64,000 nucleotides of DNA from Nostoc paludosum FACHB-159. Lineage in GTDB: Bacteria; Cyanobacteriota; Cyanobacteriia; Cyanobacteriales; Nostocaceae. Position numbers and translations under genes: made by a program. Shown here one piece after another: positions 55,537 to 64,000 of this stretch (positions within the stretch are counted from its first letter, which is position 1; the number at the start of each line of letters is the position of its first letter). The notes beneath the pieces were generated by a model, which saw only the letters and a list, made by a program, of their open reading frames with translations, was not told the DNA's origin and made no database searches. The stretch spans positions 186,001 to 250,000 of the forward strand of contig NZ_JACJTU010000008.1 in the NCBI RefSeq assembly GCF_014698835.1, read 5' to 3'.

Positions 55537-56250
55537 ATGCAGTTAGAAGGAAAGCATGTAGTTGTGGTTGGTGGTAGTCAAGGCATTGGTTATGAGACTG
55601 CCCGATTAGCAAAACAGTTAGGTGCAGAAGTGACAATTGCAGGTCGCTCAGCAAGCAAATTAGAAGAAGCATCTGAGCGGCTAGGAAAGGTTTACACCGG
55701 TCTAGTAGACATCACCGATGAAGCAGCAGTAGAGCGTTTATTTAGCACAACAGGCCAGGTTGACCACGTTTACATTTCAGCTGGTAGCTTTGTTGGTGGT
55801 AAGATTCTCGATGGCTCTGTTGACCAATTTCGCCCTGCCATTGAAAGCCGTGTTTGGGGAAGCGTTTATGTCATTCGAGCAGCTGTGCCAAAAATGCTTT
55901 CTGGCGGCTCTATTACCCTTACCGGTGGATTATCCACAGATCGCCCAGTTCCCGGTGCTTGGCCAACTGCGGTAGCCACCGCTGCGGCTGAACAAATGTC
56001 CCGTGCTTTGGCGGTCGAACTAGCCCCGATTCGAGTCAATGCTGTTTCCCCTGGTTGGACTGATACTCCCATGTGGGATGGAATTTTTGGCCCAGCCAAG
56101 CAAGAAGCTTTTCAAGACGTTGCTTCTAAAATTCCCACTAAGCGGTTAGTAACACCTGAAGAAGTTGCCAGTGCCGTTATTTTTCTGATGACCAATCCCT
56201 CAATTACAGCCGAGGTCATTCATATCGATGGTGGTCATCGCTACGTGTAG
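55537..56250 (+). CDS. Short-chain dehydrogenase-like protein lacking YxxxK
   Basis: From the ATG at 55537, preceded by AGGAGG, this 237-aa protein has the SDR Rossmann motif GGSQGIG, the later YISAGSF in place of NNAG, and the C-terminal NAVSPGWTDTP. The active-site Tyr and Lys are missing: where YxxxK belongs, the sequence reads PGAWPTAVATAAAEQMSRAL. Known divergent SDRs share this loss, so it may bind NAD(P) without the usual chemistry or use another residue. It lies in the TetR-linked cluster between a GST and an aldo/keto reductase. The start at 55483 is rejected because it precedes the Shine-Dalgarno site. Confidence 0.85.
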   Translation: MQLEGKHVVVVGGSQGIGYETARLAKQLGAEVTIAGRSASKLEEASERLGKVYTGLVDITDEAAVERLFSTTGQVDHVYISAGSFVGGKILDGSVDQFRPAIESRVWGSVYVIRAAVPKMLSGGSITLTGGLSTDRPVPGAWPTAVATAAAEQMSRALAVELAPIRVNAVSPGWTDTPMWDGIFGPAKQEAFQDVASKIPTKRLVTPEEVASAVIFLMTNPSITAEVIHIDGGHRYV

Positions 56251-56361
56251 GTATATAGGAAATGGGCAATAGGCAACAGGGAAAAGTGAAAGATTAATTG
56301 CCTCTTGCCTCTTGCCTTCACATATAAAGTATTTTTCCACGCAATCAAACCGGATACACAA

Positions 56362-57402
56362 ATGCAGTATCGATTACTGGGACGAACGGGTTTATACGTC
56401 TCTGAAATCTGCCTTGGTACTATGACCTTTGGTGGTGCTGGCTTTTGGAAAGTTATCGGCGACTTGGACATTGATGCAGCTACAGAACTCGTGAAAACTG
56501 CTTTCGATGGAGGCGTGAATTTTTTCGACACAGCTGATGTCTATTCAGAAGGGCAGTCTGAAGTTATTTTAGGAAAAGCACTTGTGCAGTTGGGGTTGCC
56601 TCGCGATGAAGTAACGATCGCCACAAAAGTACGCGAACGATTAGGAAACACCCCAAATCAAGTTGGATTATCTCGCCACCATATTTTAAATGGAATCGAT
56701 CGCAGCTTGAAACGCCTCCAAGTAGACTACATTGACCTTTACCAGGTTCATGGCTTCGATCCACTGACCCCAATTGAGGAAACTTTAAGTACTCTCGATG
56801 ATGTAATCACCGCTGGTAAAGTCCGCTATATTGGATTGTGCAACTTTTCTGCTTGGCAGATTATGAAAGCATTAGCGATCGCAGATAAATATCACTGGCA
56901 TCGCTTCGAGTCAGTACAAGCATACTATTCCTTAGCTGGTCGCGATTTAGAGCGCGAAATTACTCCATTAGCTCAAGACCAACAGTTGAGTATTTTACCT
57001 TGGAGTCCTTTGGCGGGTGGTTTATTAAGCGGTAAATTTCAACGCGAGAAAGACAATCCCACGGGTGCAAGACGCACTACCTTTGACTTTCCTCCCGTTG
57101 ATTTAGAAAGAACATACAAAATTATCGATGTTTTGCAGCCCATCGCCCAAAGCCACAATTGTTCCGTTGCTCGCATCTCCCTTGCATGGTTACTCAGTCG
57201 TAACTATGTCACAAGTGTCATCATTGGTGCGAAATCTGTAGAGCAATTACGTGATAACCTGATAGCTGCTGAGTTAAAACTTACAGATGACGAACTTACT
57301 GCCATCGATGAAGTCAGTCGTTTACCTGTGGAGTATCCCCAATGGATGCTGAATTACCAAGCTCAAGAGCGATCGCCTGGAGGAAGCCGTCCCCCTTCAT
57401 GA
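56362..57402 (+). CDS. Aldo/keto reductase
   Basis: This 346-aa oxidoreductase has the AKR tetrad in NFFDTADVYSEGQSE (Asp and Tyr), ATKVRER (Lys) and YQVHGFD (His), with a C-terminal NADPH-binding region (VIIGAKSVEQLRDNL). It reduces aldehydes or ketones with NADPH. I use the ATG at 56362 (MQYRLLGRTGLYVSE) in place of a TTG at 56305. It lies in the TetR-type redox cluster, 111 bases after the SDR. The short C-terminal tail (ERSPGGSRPPS) looks repeat-derived. Confidence 0.93.
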   Translation: MQYRLLGRTGLYVSEICLGTMTFGGAGFWKVIGDLDIDAATELVKTAFDGGVNFFDTADVYSEGQSEVILGKALVQLGLPRDEVTIATKVRERLGNTPNQVGLSRHHILNGIDRSLKRLQVDYIDLYQVHGFDPLTPIEETLSTLDDVITAGKVRYIGLCNFSAWQIMKALAIADKYHWHRFESVQAYYSLAGRDLEREITPLAQDQQLSILPWSPLAGGLLSGKFQREKDNPTGARRTTFDFPPVDLERTYKIIDVLQPIAQSHNCSVARISLAWLLSRNYVTSVIIGAKSVEQLRDNLIAAELKLTDDELTAIDEVSRLPVEYPQWMLNYQAQERSPGGSRPPS

Positions 57403-57637
57403 TTAATATCAATTTGAGAAAAGAATACGACAGATAGACACGCCTAAACCCTTGTAATATCTGGCTTTCTTAATGCAAGAATTTTGAATTGATATAGCAA
57501 TCCTATTTCATTTGTGAAAGCTAGAGTACATTTGTACGTTCTTGTTTCCTGTTGCCTGTTGCCTACCTTCATGAGTAATTTTGCAACTCCTACACCGATT
57601 GCTACATAAGTCCTGTTTTCCATAAAGGAGTTTTGAT

Positions 57638-58294
57638 ATGGATCGACCTCAACTTTACGGTTGGGCATTTAGCAACTATGTTCGTGCTGTGCGAATTTTG
57701 TTACTGGAGAAGAAGGTTGATTACCATTTTGAGACAGTGACGTTTCAAGATTTGACAGTGGATGATTTTACTCGCTTGCATCCATTTCGCAGAGTCCCAG
57801 TATTAGTTCACGATCGCAAGATTATTTATGAGAGTCAGGCAATTTTACACTACATTGATGAGTCATTCGACGGAGGCTCATTTCAACCCAAAACGCCTTT
57901 AGAGCGGGCACGAATGCACCAATGGATGAGTGTGACAGTCAGTTATATTCAACCAATCGCCATCGGACAAATTTTTGTGCAGCGTGTCTACATCCCTGAA
58001 AACGGCGGACAGGCTGATGAGGGAACAATTAAGCGTGCGGTAACTGCGATCGCCTCTCATCTTGATGTAGTAGAAACAGCTCTGACTCAAGCTTATTTAG
58101 TTGGTGATTCCATCACTCTGGCAGATATTTTCATGGCACCTGTTCTTTTGTCAATGAAACTAGCCCCAGAGGGAGAACAACTAATTAACAGCCGTCCGCG
58201 GTTAAAAACTTGGCTAGAGCAGTTGGCAAAGCGCCCAAGCTTTGTTGAAACCGCTGTACCTGTTCCTAAGTTTGGACTGGAGTTAGTTGCTTAA
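57638..58294 (+). CDS. Glutathione S-transferase family protein (second copy)
   Basis: A 218-aa paralogue of the first GST, with YGWAFSNYVRAVRILLLEKK at the start, RRVPVLVHDRKIIYESQAIL in the glutathione site and VGDSITLADIFMAPV in the alpha domain. The repeated gene suggests duplication within the cluster. A GGAGT-type ribosome site precedes the ATG. Substrate unknown. Confidence 0.9.
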   Translation: MDRPQLYGWAFSNYVRAVRILLLEKKVDYHFETVTFQDLTVDDFTRLHPFRRVPVLVHDRKIIYESQAILHYIDESFDGGSFQPKTPLERARMHQWMSVTVSYIQPIAIGQIFVQRVYIPENGGQADEGTIKRAVTAIASHLDVVETALTQAYLVGDSITLADIFMAPVLLSMKLAPEGEQLINSRPRLKTWLEQLAKRPSFVETAVPVPKFGLELVA

Positions 58295-58366
58295 TGAAAG
58301 GCAATAGGCAATGGGCAATAGGCAAGACTGAACACTTAACATTCAACAGTCACTACTCCACTGACA

Positions 58367-59713
58367 ATGAACCTGAAAATCTTTGCCTTAGTGTTGGCAA
58401 CTTTAATAGGCATATCTGCAAAGACAATCGCTCAGACTTTGGATCGTGCCGCTCCTCTGGGATTTCAAGGTCGTTATCTTGTTTCCATATCGGATGCAGA
58501 TATGCTAGCTTCCGCCTACGTCGATGGTAAACTTGGGTCTCGTGAAGGTCGGGATGCTATTAGTGTAATTCCTCTGACAGGCAAACATATCCGAGATTTA
58601 CGTGCTTACGAAGCAGAGGCGAGTAATTCAGTTGCTGGGCCACCTGCGGCAGTAGCGGTTACACCTGATGGCCGTTATGCATTGGTGGTTGAAACCCTTG
58701 AGCAAAGGCCGGAGGGCGATTGGCAAAAGCAAACATTTGCGGATCTCAAGCATGGAAAGCGCTTGTTGGTGTTTGACTTGAGCAACCCGACTCGACCAAC
58801 TCAAGTGCAAGAATTAGCGATCGCCGAGCGTCCTACATCCGTCAGCATCAATCGTGATGGTTCCCTTGTATCAGTTACTTTTCACCCCAAAGGAGCTGGG
58901 GCAAAAACTCCTCTGGCATTAATTCCTTTAACCAACGGCAGACTGGGGCAAGCAATTTATCCTCCGGTGTCCTCCTTACCACAAGGAGATGAACTAATAC
59001 ATACAACTTGGCATCCTACTCAAAACACCCTAGCACTCGTTAACACAACCACTGCCGAAATCTCTTTTGCCAAAGTCGTGGGTGAGGATAATAATCTTGG
59101 ACTTGAGTCTTGGGGAAATGTAGTAAAAATAGAAAAGGCTCCCTACATTGCACGATTCACACCAGATGGCCGCCATCTGATTGTGAATAATCTCTTTTGG
59201 GGAGCAGATGTGCAGGGAACTTGGAATGAAGCCCCACGTGGCAGTGTGGTGAGTATTCGCTTAGAAGCCGGTAAACAAACCGATGGTTCGCCGCGCCATG
59301 CTTTGGTGTCACGAGCGATGACAAGTGTCAGCCCAGAAGGATTAACAGTTAGTCCCAATGGTCGATATGTCGTCACTACCAATTTAGAGCGAAGTTACTT
59401 ACCCTACAATGACAATCGCATCACTTGGTTTTCGTCGCTGACATTGATGACCCTAGATCCCCAAACGGGGCAACTCAACCGAGTGGCAGATTATCCTTAT
59501 GATGGGATTTTACCTGAAGCTGCTGCGTTTGATGCTTCTAGCCAATATCTGGCGGTTGTGACCTATGACCATTTCGACGATCGCATCAAAGGTGGTTCCA
59601 TAGATTTCTGGCGCATAGCTAGCGATCCCCTAAATCCCCAACCGCAGCTAGTACAGACTCGTTATTCTATTCCAGTCGCACGCGGCGCACATTCAATGGT
59701 ATTAGTTCCCTAA
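58367..59713 (+). CDS. Exported beta-propeller (YVTN/lactonase-like) protein
   Basis: A signal peptide (MNLKIFALVLATLIGISAK) is followed by repeated propeller blades with the pattern VAVTPDGRYALVVE, VSINRDGSLVSVTF, ARFTPDGRHLIVNN and LTVSPNGRYVVTTN. The 448-aa length fits a single seven-blade propeller. Such proteins can be lactonases or binding proteins; the activity cannot be told. It is the last gene of the TetR-type cluster, 72 bases after the second GST. Confidence 0.82.
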   Translation: MNLKIFALVLATLIGISAKTIAQTLDRAAPLGFQGRYLVSISDADMLASAYVDGKLGSREGRDAISVIPLTGKHIRDLRAYEAEASNSVAGPPAAVAVTPDGRYALVVETLEQRPEGDWQKQTFADLKHGKRLLVFDLSNPTRPTQVQELAIAERPTSVSINRDGSLVSVTFHPKGAGAKTPLALIPLTNGRLGQAIYPPVSSLPQGDELIHTTWHPTQNTLALVNTTTAEISFAKVVGEDNNLGLESWGNVVKIEKAPYIARFTPDGRHLIVNNLFWGADVQGTWNEAPRGSVVSIRLEAGKQTDGSPRHALVSRAMTSVSPEGLTVSPNGRYVVTTNLERSYLPYNDNRITWFSSLTLMTLDPQTGQLNRVADYPYDGILPEAAAFDASSQYLAVVTYDHFDDRIKGGSIDFWRIASDPLNPQPQLVQTRYSIPVARGAHSMVLVP

Positions 59714-60418
59714 ACAAAGTTAGAGAGCGAAAAATTTTGACTTTGTGGGTAATATTGAGTAATTCTACTTAGCAGAGATGGGTTAGGTAAAACTTTTATT
59801 GATTGGCAATCCCTCTTCTGATTTAATAATTGAATTAAGCTGAAAATCCCACTGAGTTTTTAAAAATTATCCTGTACATAGGGCTACTATTCGATTGTGT
59901 GAAGCAACTCTCCTGTAACTCAAAAATGTCGATTCCTTACCTGTAGAGGCGCGATTAATCGCGTCTATACTCCCTACTACCTGCTTGGTTCAATAAGTTC
60001 ACAAATCAAACCACATTGCTAAATTGCAAACATACAGTAGATTTCAAGGAAAGTGAGGTACACAACAATTTCTCCCAAAGCTAAGTAAGCCAAAAATATT
60101 AAATTTGCATAACAAAATTCAGCATAATTCTTGTTGGGGTGGGCATCTTGCCCGTTCCAATTATGTATATTAAATGTGGAAGAGCCGAGCAACCCTGTTT
60201 TACTTCCGATGGATTATGCTTTATTTTAGATATGTTTCCTGTGGAGATAAATTCTTCTTAACTTATTACTAATCATTTTTCAACACTGATTAAATAATTG
60301 ATAATATTTCCGTTTTAGAAGATATTAAAAAACTCTTAACCTATTACTGAAGAAATATGCATAAAATCTTAAACATTATCTGATAACTTTTAGGAGTTTA
60401 AGATATTAGGATTGCTGT
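59714..60418. other. Intergenic region with dispersed repeats
   Basis: It contains the REP-like palindrome near 59944-59969 and a copy of a dispersed repeat (ACATACAGTAGATTTCAAGG) at 60030-60062. No gene is seen. It is the left flank of the transposase gene. Confidence 0.5.
60030..60062. repeat. Dispersed repeat, left copy
   Basis: It begins ACATACAGTAGATTTC and ends AGTGAGGTACA. The related copy at 61829-61860 (ACATACAGCAGATTGC and AGTGAGGTACA) is in the same orientation, so the two flank the transposase gene as direct repeats with a few mismatches. Confidence 0.7.
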
Positions 60419-61699
60419 ATGTCAGCAAGAGATTTTCTCAAATCTAAATTTGATTCGCTTTACCCTCATCTGAACGAAAGATCGATACGTCTGTGGGCTG
60501 CCGCAGAAGCTATTGCATTGGGCAGAGGTGGGATTACGCAAGTTTCTCAAGCTACAGGTCTCTCACCAAAAACAATTCGGGTCGGAATTCGCGAACTGGA
60601 AATTAAGCCAGATACGCGAATTAAAAACACCCAATTTACCGAGAAAATTAGATGTAAAGGAGGGGGTAGAAAACGTCTGCTAGAAATTGACCAAACCTTA
60701 ATTCCAGACCTGGAGGCATTGATTCAACCACTAAGTTGTGGATATTCAGAATCCCCTCTACGTTGGACTTCTGAAAGTACCACCAAAATAGCTGAGAAAT
60801 TGCGAACTAAGGGTCATGTTATCAGTCCTAGAAAAGTTGCCTCCTTATTGTGTCAACTTGGCTACAGGCTACAAAACAACCGTAAAACCAAAGAAGGAGA
60901 CTCTGCGGCCGACCGGGATTTTCAATTTCAGCATATTCATGACCAAGTGCAAAACTTTCAGACCCGTGGTCAAATTATCATCTCACTTGACATTAAGAAA
61001 AAAGAAGCGATTGGCAAGTACAATAACGATGTACAAGAATGGCAATCTCAAAAACATTTCCTCAAAGAGCAAACTGATTATTTCACCGAACCAGAACTTT
61101 TAAACTTTCTTCCATATGAGGCTTATAACTTAACCACAAACCAAGAGTGGGTAAATGTGGGAATTAATCAGGACACCGCAGAAGTCGCTGTTGAATCAAT
61201 TCATCGCTGGTGGCAAGATATGGGCAAAAAAATGTACAAAAATGCCACAGAACTGTTGATTATCGCAGACTGTAGTGAAGCTGACGAGTATTGCTTGCGG
61301 TTATGGAAGACCCAACTCCAAACACTTGCTGACACATTTAAACTTATCATTGAGGTTGCACATTTTCCTCCTGGCACAAGCAAATGGAACAACATAGAAC
61401 ATCGGATGTTTTGTCTGATTACAGAAAACTGGAAAGCTAAACCGCTAACCATTAAAGAAGTAATAATTAATCTAATCAGTACTCCTACTACTAATCAACA
61501 ACTGCTAATTAAAACTCCACACGATCAAAATAAGTCTCACATAGACGCAAGCATCACTAACAAAGAATTCTCAGCAGTCTTCCTGCAAAAGCCTGAATTC
61601 CATGATGACTGGAACTACCGATTTTTACCTCAAAATGCTTTGGACTTCTCCTCTGCATTGAAAATGGGTAAAACACTCTTTGAGATAGACAAGGAATAG
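60419..61699 (+). mobile_element. ISAzo13-family transposase (apparently intact)
   Basis: The 426-aa protein matches the ISAzo13/Rhodopirellula-type DDE transposases. Probable catalytic residues are D191 (IIISLDIKKKEAIG), D284 (IIADCSEADEY) and E327 (PPGTSKWNNIEHRM). Other family stretches are VSQATGLSPKTIRVGIREL (N-terminal helix-turn-helix) and WVNVGINQDTAEVAVESIHR. There are no internal stops, so it may be active. Clear terminal inverted repeats were not resolved, so only the gene is marked. Confidence 0.88.
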
Positions 61700-61828
61700 A
61701 ACTATATAAATGGAAATTAGTTATAGTTGCATGAGTTGTTCTGGTTTATACATAATTAGTCATGCAACTTTACCAAAGATTTGAACAAAAGACGCTACTT
61801 CAATAACTAGCTATATTTTCTGAGTGTT

Positions 61829-61860
61829 ACATACAGCAGATTGCAAAGGAGTGAGGTACA
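61829..61860. repeat. Dispersed repeat, right copy
   Basis: It is the right-hand partner of the repeat at 60030-60062, in the same orientation, and ends 8 bases before the MITE-like element. Confidence 0.7.
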
Positions 61861-61868
61861 GATCCATC

Positions 61869-62071
61869 GTAGGGGCGTATAGGTGTGCATTGGTGTCAGC
61901 TTAACGTGAAACCCTTATGAAAACGTGATGAGCAAGTTCTACTCACTTACCATCAAGATTCGCGTTACCCTACCCCGATTTTGGCTTTAGACAAAATCGG
62001 GGTAGGGTAAAACACCTGTAGATTAAGCGTTTGAGCTTAAGTTGACACCAATGACAGGTGTGCGCCCCTAC
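61869..62071. mobile_element. 203-bp MITE-like element
   Basis: The ends are imperfect inverted repeats of about 35 bases, both opening GTAGGGGCG and both containing ATTGGTGTCARCTTAA. A long internal hairpin (61966-62011, 19-bp perfect stem, 8-base loop) fills the middle. CCAT lies on both sides (61864-61867 and 62072-62075), one base off on the left, and could be a target duplication. It codes for nothing. Confidence 0.65.
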
Positions 62072-62813
62072 CCATGTACTTCATTTACTTGAAAAACGCT
62101 GTAATTGCGGGATGATCTTGGAATTTGCATCAACACTAATCCCTGTGTCTGTTATGTATGGTGTGTGTTGGCAACAGACTCAATCATTCCATTATCCACC
62201 AAGACTCTTTCTGAAGTTGGATTGGAATTTTATCTGATGTATGCTTGCATAGGTTTTACTCTAACAGTCAATGCTATTTTTGACAATGCCAACCAAATTG
62301 GAATCTACTGATATTTGTATAAATCCCTAATCTGACATCTTTTGCAAAATCTAAAGACTTTCTAAAATAAGTAACTTATTTCTGCGCGATTACTAAGGGT
62401 CAAATCTTACTTGAACAGTCATTTTGGTTATGTTATTATATTTTCGTAAAGATTATTTTCGCCATAGTAAACAATGCTAAACAACAGTTAAGCCAAAATT
62501 ACATGGTTAGCATTGACTACTACTCATCCTGATTGAAGTTTTTTTCAGCAAAATAGCTCAATTCCATGACAGCAGTTGTGAATTTTCTAGTGCTGTAGGG
62601 TTAGTAATGTTCAATTATTAGCTCTTGTAAAACAATACCTATAGGTATTGGTCTAAGGCTAGTGAATTTATCTGCATTAAGTGGAATTTGAATAGCGTAA
62701 TTCTTGTCTGTTTCTATCAAAGCTTACGCATTAGAAGCTTCCTATTTTGGTAGCTTCAATGTGTTGATTCTCATAATTTGCAACCACAACTCATAAGAGC
62801 TAGAAAGGCAACA
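62072..62813. other. Intergenic region before second RTX gene
   Basis: About 740 bases with one 68-codon frame (62105-62311) of no recognisable family. It contains the promoter area for the downstream RTX gene. No RNA gene was recognised. Confidence 0.4.
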
Positions 62814-64000
62814 ATGGCAAGAAAATTGAATGTCGGAACTCAAGAAAATGATTCTATCCTGCTGATAGCGTCACAAGATAATAACACTGTTATTGCCCTG
62901 GCAGGTGATGACATAATCTCTACTGGGTTAGGGAATGATTTTATTAATGCAGGTACTGGCAATGATGTTGTTAGTTCTGGAGATGGGAATGACGTTATCG
63001 ACGCAGGCGAAGGTGATGACGTAATTGATGGACAAGAAGGTAATGATTTCATAAATGCTGGAGCCGGAAACGACCTGATTGACGGTGGTCTTGGCAACGA
63101 TATCATCAGATCTGGAACTGGCAACAACAATATCAATGGTGGTTCTGGCGACGACATTATTTATCTTGCAGGTGAATCAAACACAGTTTTTGCTGAAGCT
63201 GGCAATGACAAGATCTTTGGTGGTGATAGTGTAGATGTCATTGATGCAGGTGATGGTGACGACTTCGCTTTTGGTGGTGCAGGAGATGACTATTTGACCG
63301 GTGAAGGTGGTAGCGATCGCCTCAATGGTGGAAGTGGTAACGATTTAATCGAAGGTGGAAGCGGAAATGACGAGCTTTCTGGAAATGTAGGTGACGATGT
63401 AATTTATGGAAATGATGGCACAGATTCCTTGAGTGGTGATGCTGGGAAGGATGTCGTCAATGGCGGTCAAGGAAATGACCTGCTAACCGGTGGTACAGAC
63501 AATGACACTCTAATTGGTGGTGATGGCAACGATGAACTGCAAGGCGGTAGCGGGAACGATACATTAATTGGCGTCAATACCGATACTAATTCAACCTTTG
63601 GACAGGGTGATATTGACGTTCTCACAGGCGGTCTGAGCGCAGATACTTTTGTTCTGGGTGACAAAAACACTGTTTACTACAGTGATGGTAAGCCAGGATC
63701 TTTTGGATTTGAAGATTACGCCGTTATCAAAGATTTTGAATCTGGAGTTGATACTATCCAGCTTAACGGTTCAGCATCAAATTACTCATTGGTTGCTACA
63801 TTTGGAGATCTGCCAAGTGGAACAGCTATATACTATTTTGACAGTTCAAACATTCTTAATGAACTGATTGGTGTGATTGAAGGACAACCAGTAGCTAATT
63901 TCAATCTGAATAATACCAGCCAGTTCTCTTTTGCAAATGACTCATCCACAAGCATATTCATTGAAAATGCTGGCTTTGAAGAACCAGAATTGGTAGATGG
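62814..64000 (+). CDS. RTX calcium-binding protein, cut by window end
   Basis: An ATG at 62814 (MARKLNVGTQENDSILLIAS) opens a frame of 395 codons that runs off the right edge without a stop. Residues about 25-260 are RTX nonapeptides (such as LAGDDIISTGLGNDFINAGT). A region with VLTGGLSADTFVLGDKNTVY and VIKDFESGVDTIQLNGSASN follows, typical of the domain after the repeats in cyanobacterial RTX proteins. Calcium binding and type I export are expected. It is distinct from the RTX gene at the left of the window. Confidence 0.88.
   Translation, partial: MARKLNVGTQENDSILLIASQDNNTVIALAGDDIISTGLGNDFINAGTGNDVVSSGDGNDVIDAGEGDDVIDGQEGNDFINAGAGNDLIDGGLGNDIIRSGTGNNNINGGSGDDIIYLAGESNTVFAEAGNDKIFGGDSVDVIDAGDGDDFAFGGAGDDYLTGEGGSDRLNGGSGNDLIEGGSGNDELSGNVGDDVIYGNDGTDSLSGDAGKDVVNGGQGNDLLTGGTDNDTLIGGDGNDELQGGSGNDTLIGVNTDTNSTFGQGDIDVLTGGLSADTFVLGDKNTVYYSDGKPGSFGFEDYAVIKDFESGVDTIQLNGSASNYSLVATFGDLPSGTAIYYFDSSNILNELIGVIEGQPVANFNLNNTSQFSFANDSSTSIFIENAGFEEPELVD

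Noticed and set aside
62105..62311. 68-codon open frame
   Set aside because: No ribosome site, family or conserved motif was recognised, and it follows directly on a mobile element.
1..64000. tRNA or rRNA genes
   Set aside because: No cloverleaf-like sequence or conserved tRNA/rRNA stretch was recognised in the intergenic regions by eye; a covariance-model search would be decisive.

Overview
The window comes from a filamentous, very probably heterocyst-forming cyanobacterium of the Nostoc/Anabaena type. The signs are dense HIP1 octamers (GCGATCGC), many short tandemly repeated repeats (STRRs such as GGGCATT, GGGGACT, GTGTGGGGA), cyanophycin genes, RTX proteins, CHAT/CHASE2 signalling genes and Uma2 proteins. 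Most of it reads as ordinary chromosome.

Layout. 0-0.6 kb: an MNT nucleotidyltransferase coupled to a broken type I restriction S-subunit remnant. 0.66-5.3 kb: a 1557-aa RTX protein. 5.8-12.4 kb: a hopanoid locus with hpnG and a ferritin-like gene on the minus strand, and an RND pump, hpnA and hpnH divergently on the plus strand. 12.5-15.7 kb: a DesK/NarL-like two-component pair divergent from a small exported-protein operon. 15.7-21.1 kb: a phosphonate (2-aminoethylphosphonate) cluster of phnW, ppd, a pepM-nucleotidyltransferase fusion and pntC. 21.3-25.1 kb: cyanophycin metabolism with cphB, a 67-aa protein and the short cphA2-type synthetase. 25.35-26.85 kb: a CRISPR array of 21 identical 37-bp repeats without cas genes in the window. 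27.3-31.4 kb: txlA, then an 'acetolactate synthase-like' gene next to succinic-semialdehyde dehydrogenase, which is the cyanobacterial 2-oxoglutarate decarboxylase TCA bypass. 31.8-40.4 kb: Uma2, an FHA-GAF-adenylate cyclase, a YlqF GTPase, a VOC protein, an AT-rich membrane glycosyltransferase and unknown genes. 40.6-44.4 kb: a YdeP-like molybdopterin oxidoreductase with FdhD and an intervening Uma2 gene. 45.1-53.3 kb: CHAT-TPR protease, DUF928, CHASE2 hybrid kinase and REC-kinase, a likely envelope signalling module. 53.7-59.7 kb: a TetR regulator followed by GST, SDR, aldo/keto reductase, second GST and an exported beta-propeller, with repeated TTGAA-N6-TTCAA sites. 60-62.1 kb: an ISAzo13-type transposase and a 203-bp MITE-like element. 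62.8-64 kb: the start of a second RTX protein, cut by the window end.

How the parts work together. The hopanoid genes make and trim the C35 side chain of hopanoids. The phosphonate cluster runs from phosphoenolpyruvate to AEP and probably CMP-AEP for attaching phosphonate to a lipid or glycan. The cyanophycin genes recycle beta-Asp-Arg. The ThDP enzyme and SSADH turn 2-oxoglutarate into succinate.

The most unusual signals are STRR sequence inserted in frame inside real proteins (HpnG, the ATPase domain of the CHASE2 kinase, and a small tract in the RND pump), the CHAT-DUF928-CHASE2 module, the matching palindromes across the TetR cluster, an SDR without its YxxxK catalytic pair, and an 8-copy 21-bp repeat inside the phosphonate cluster.
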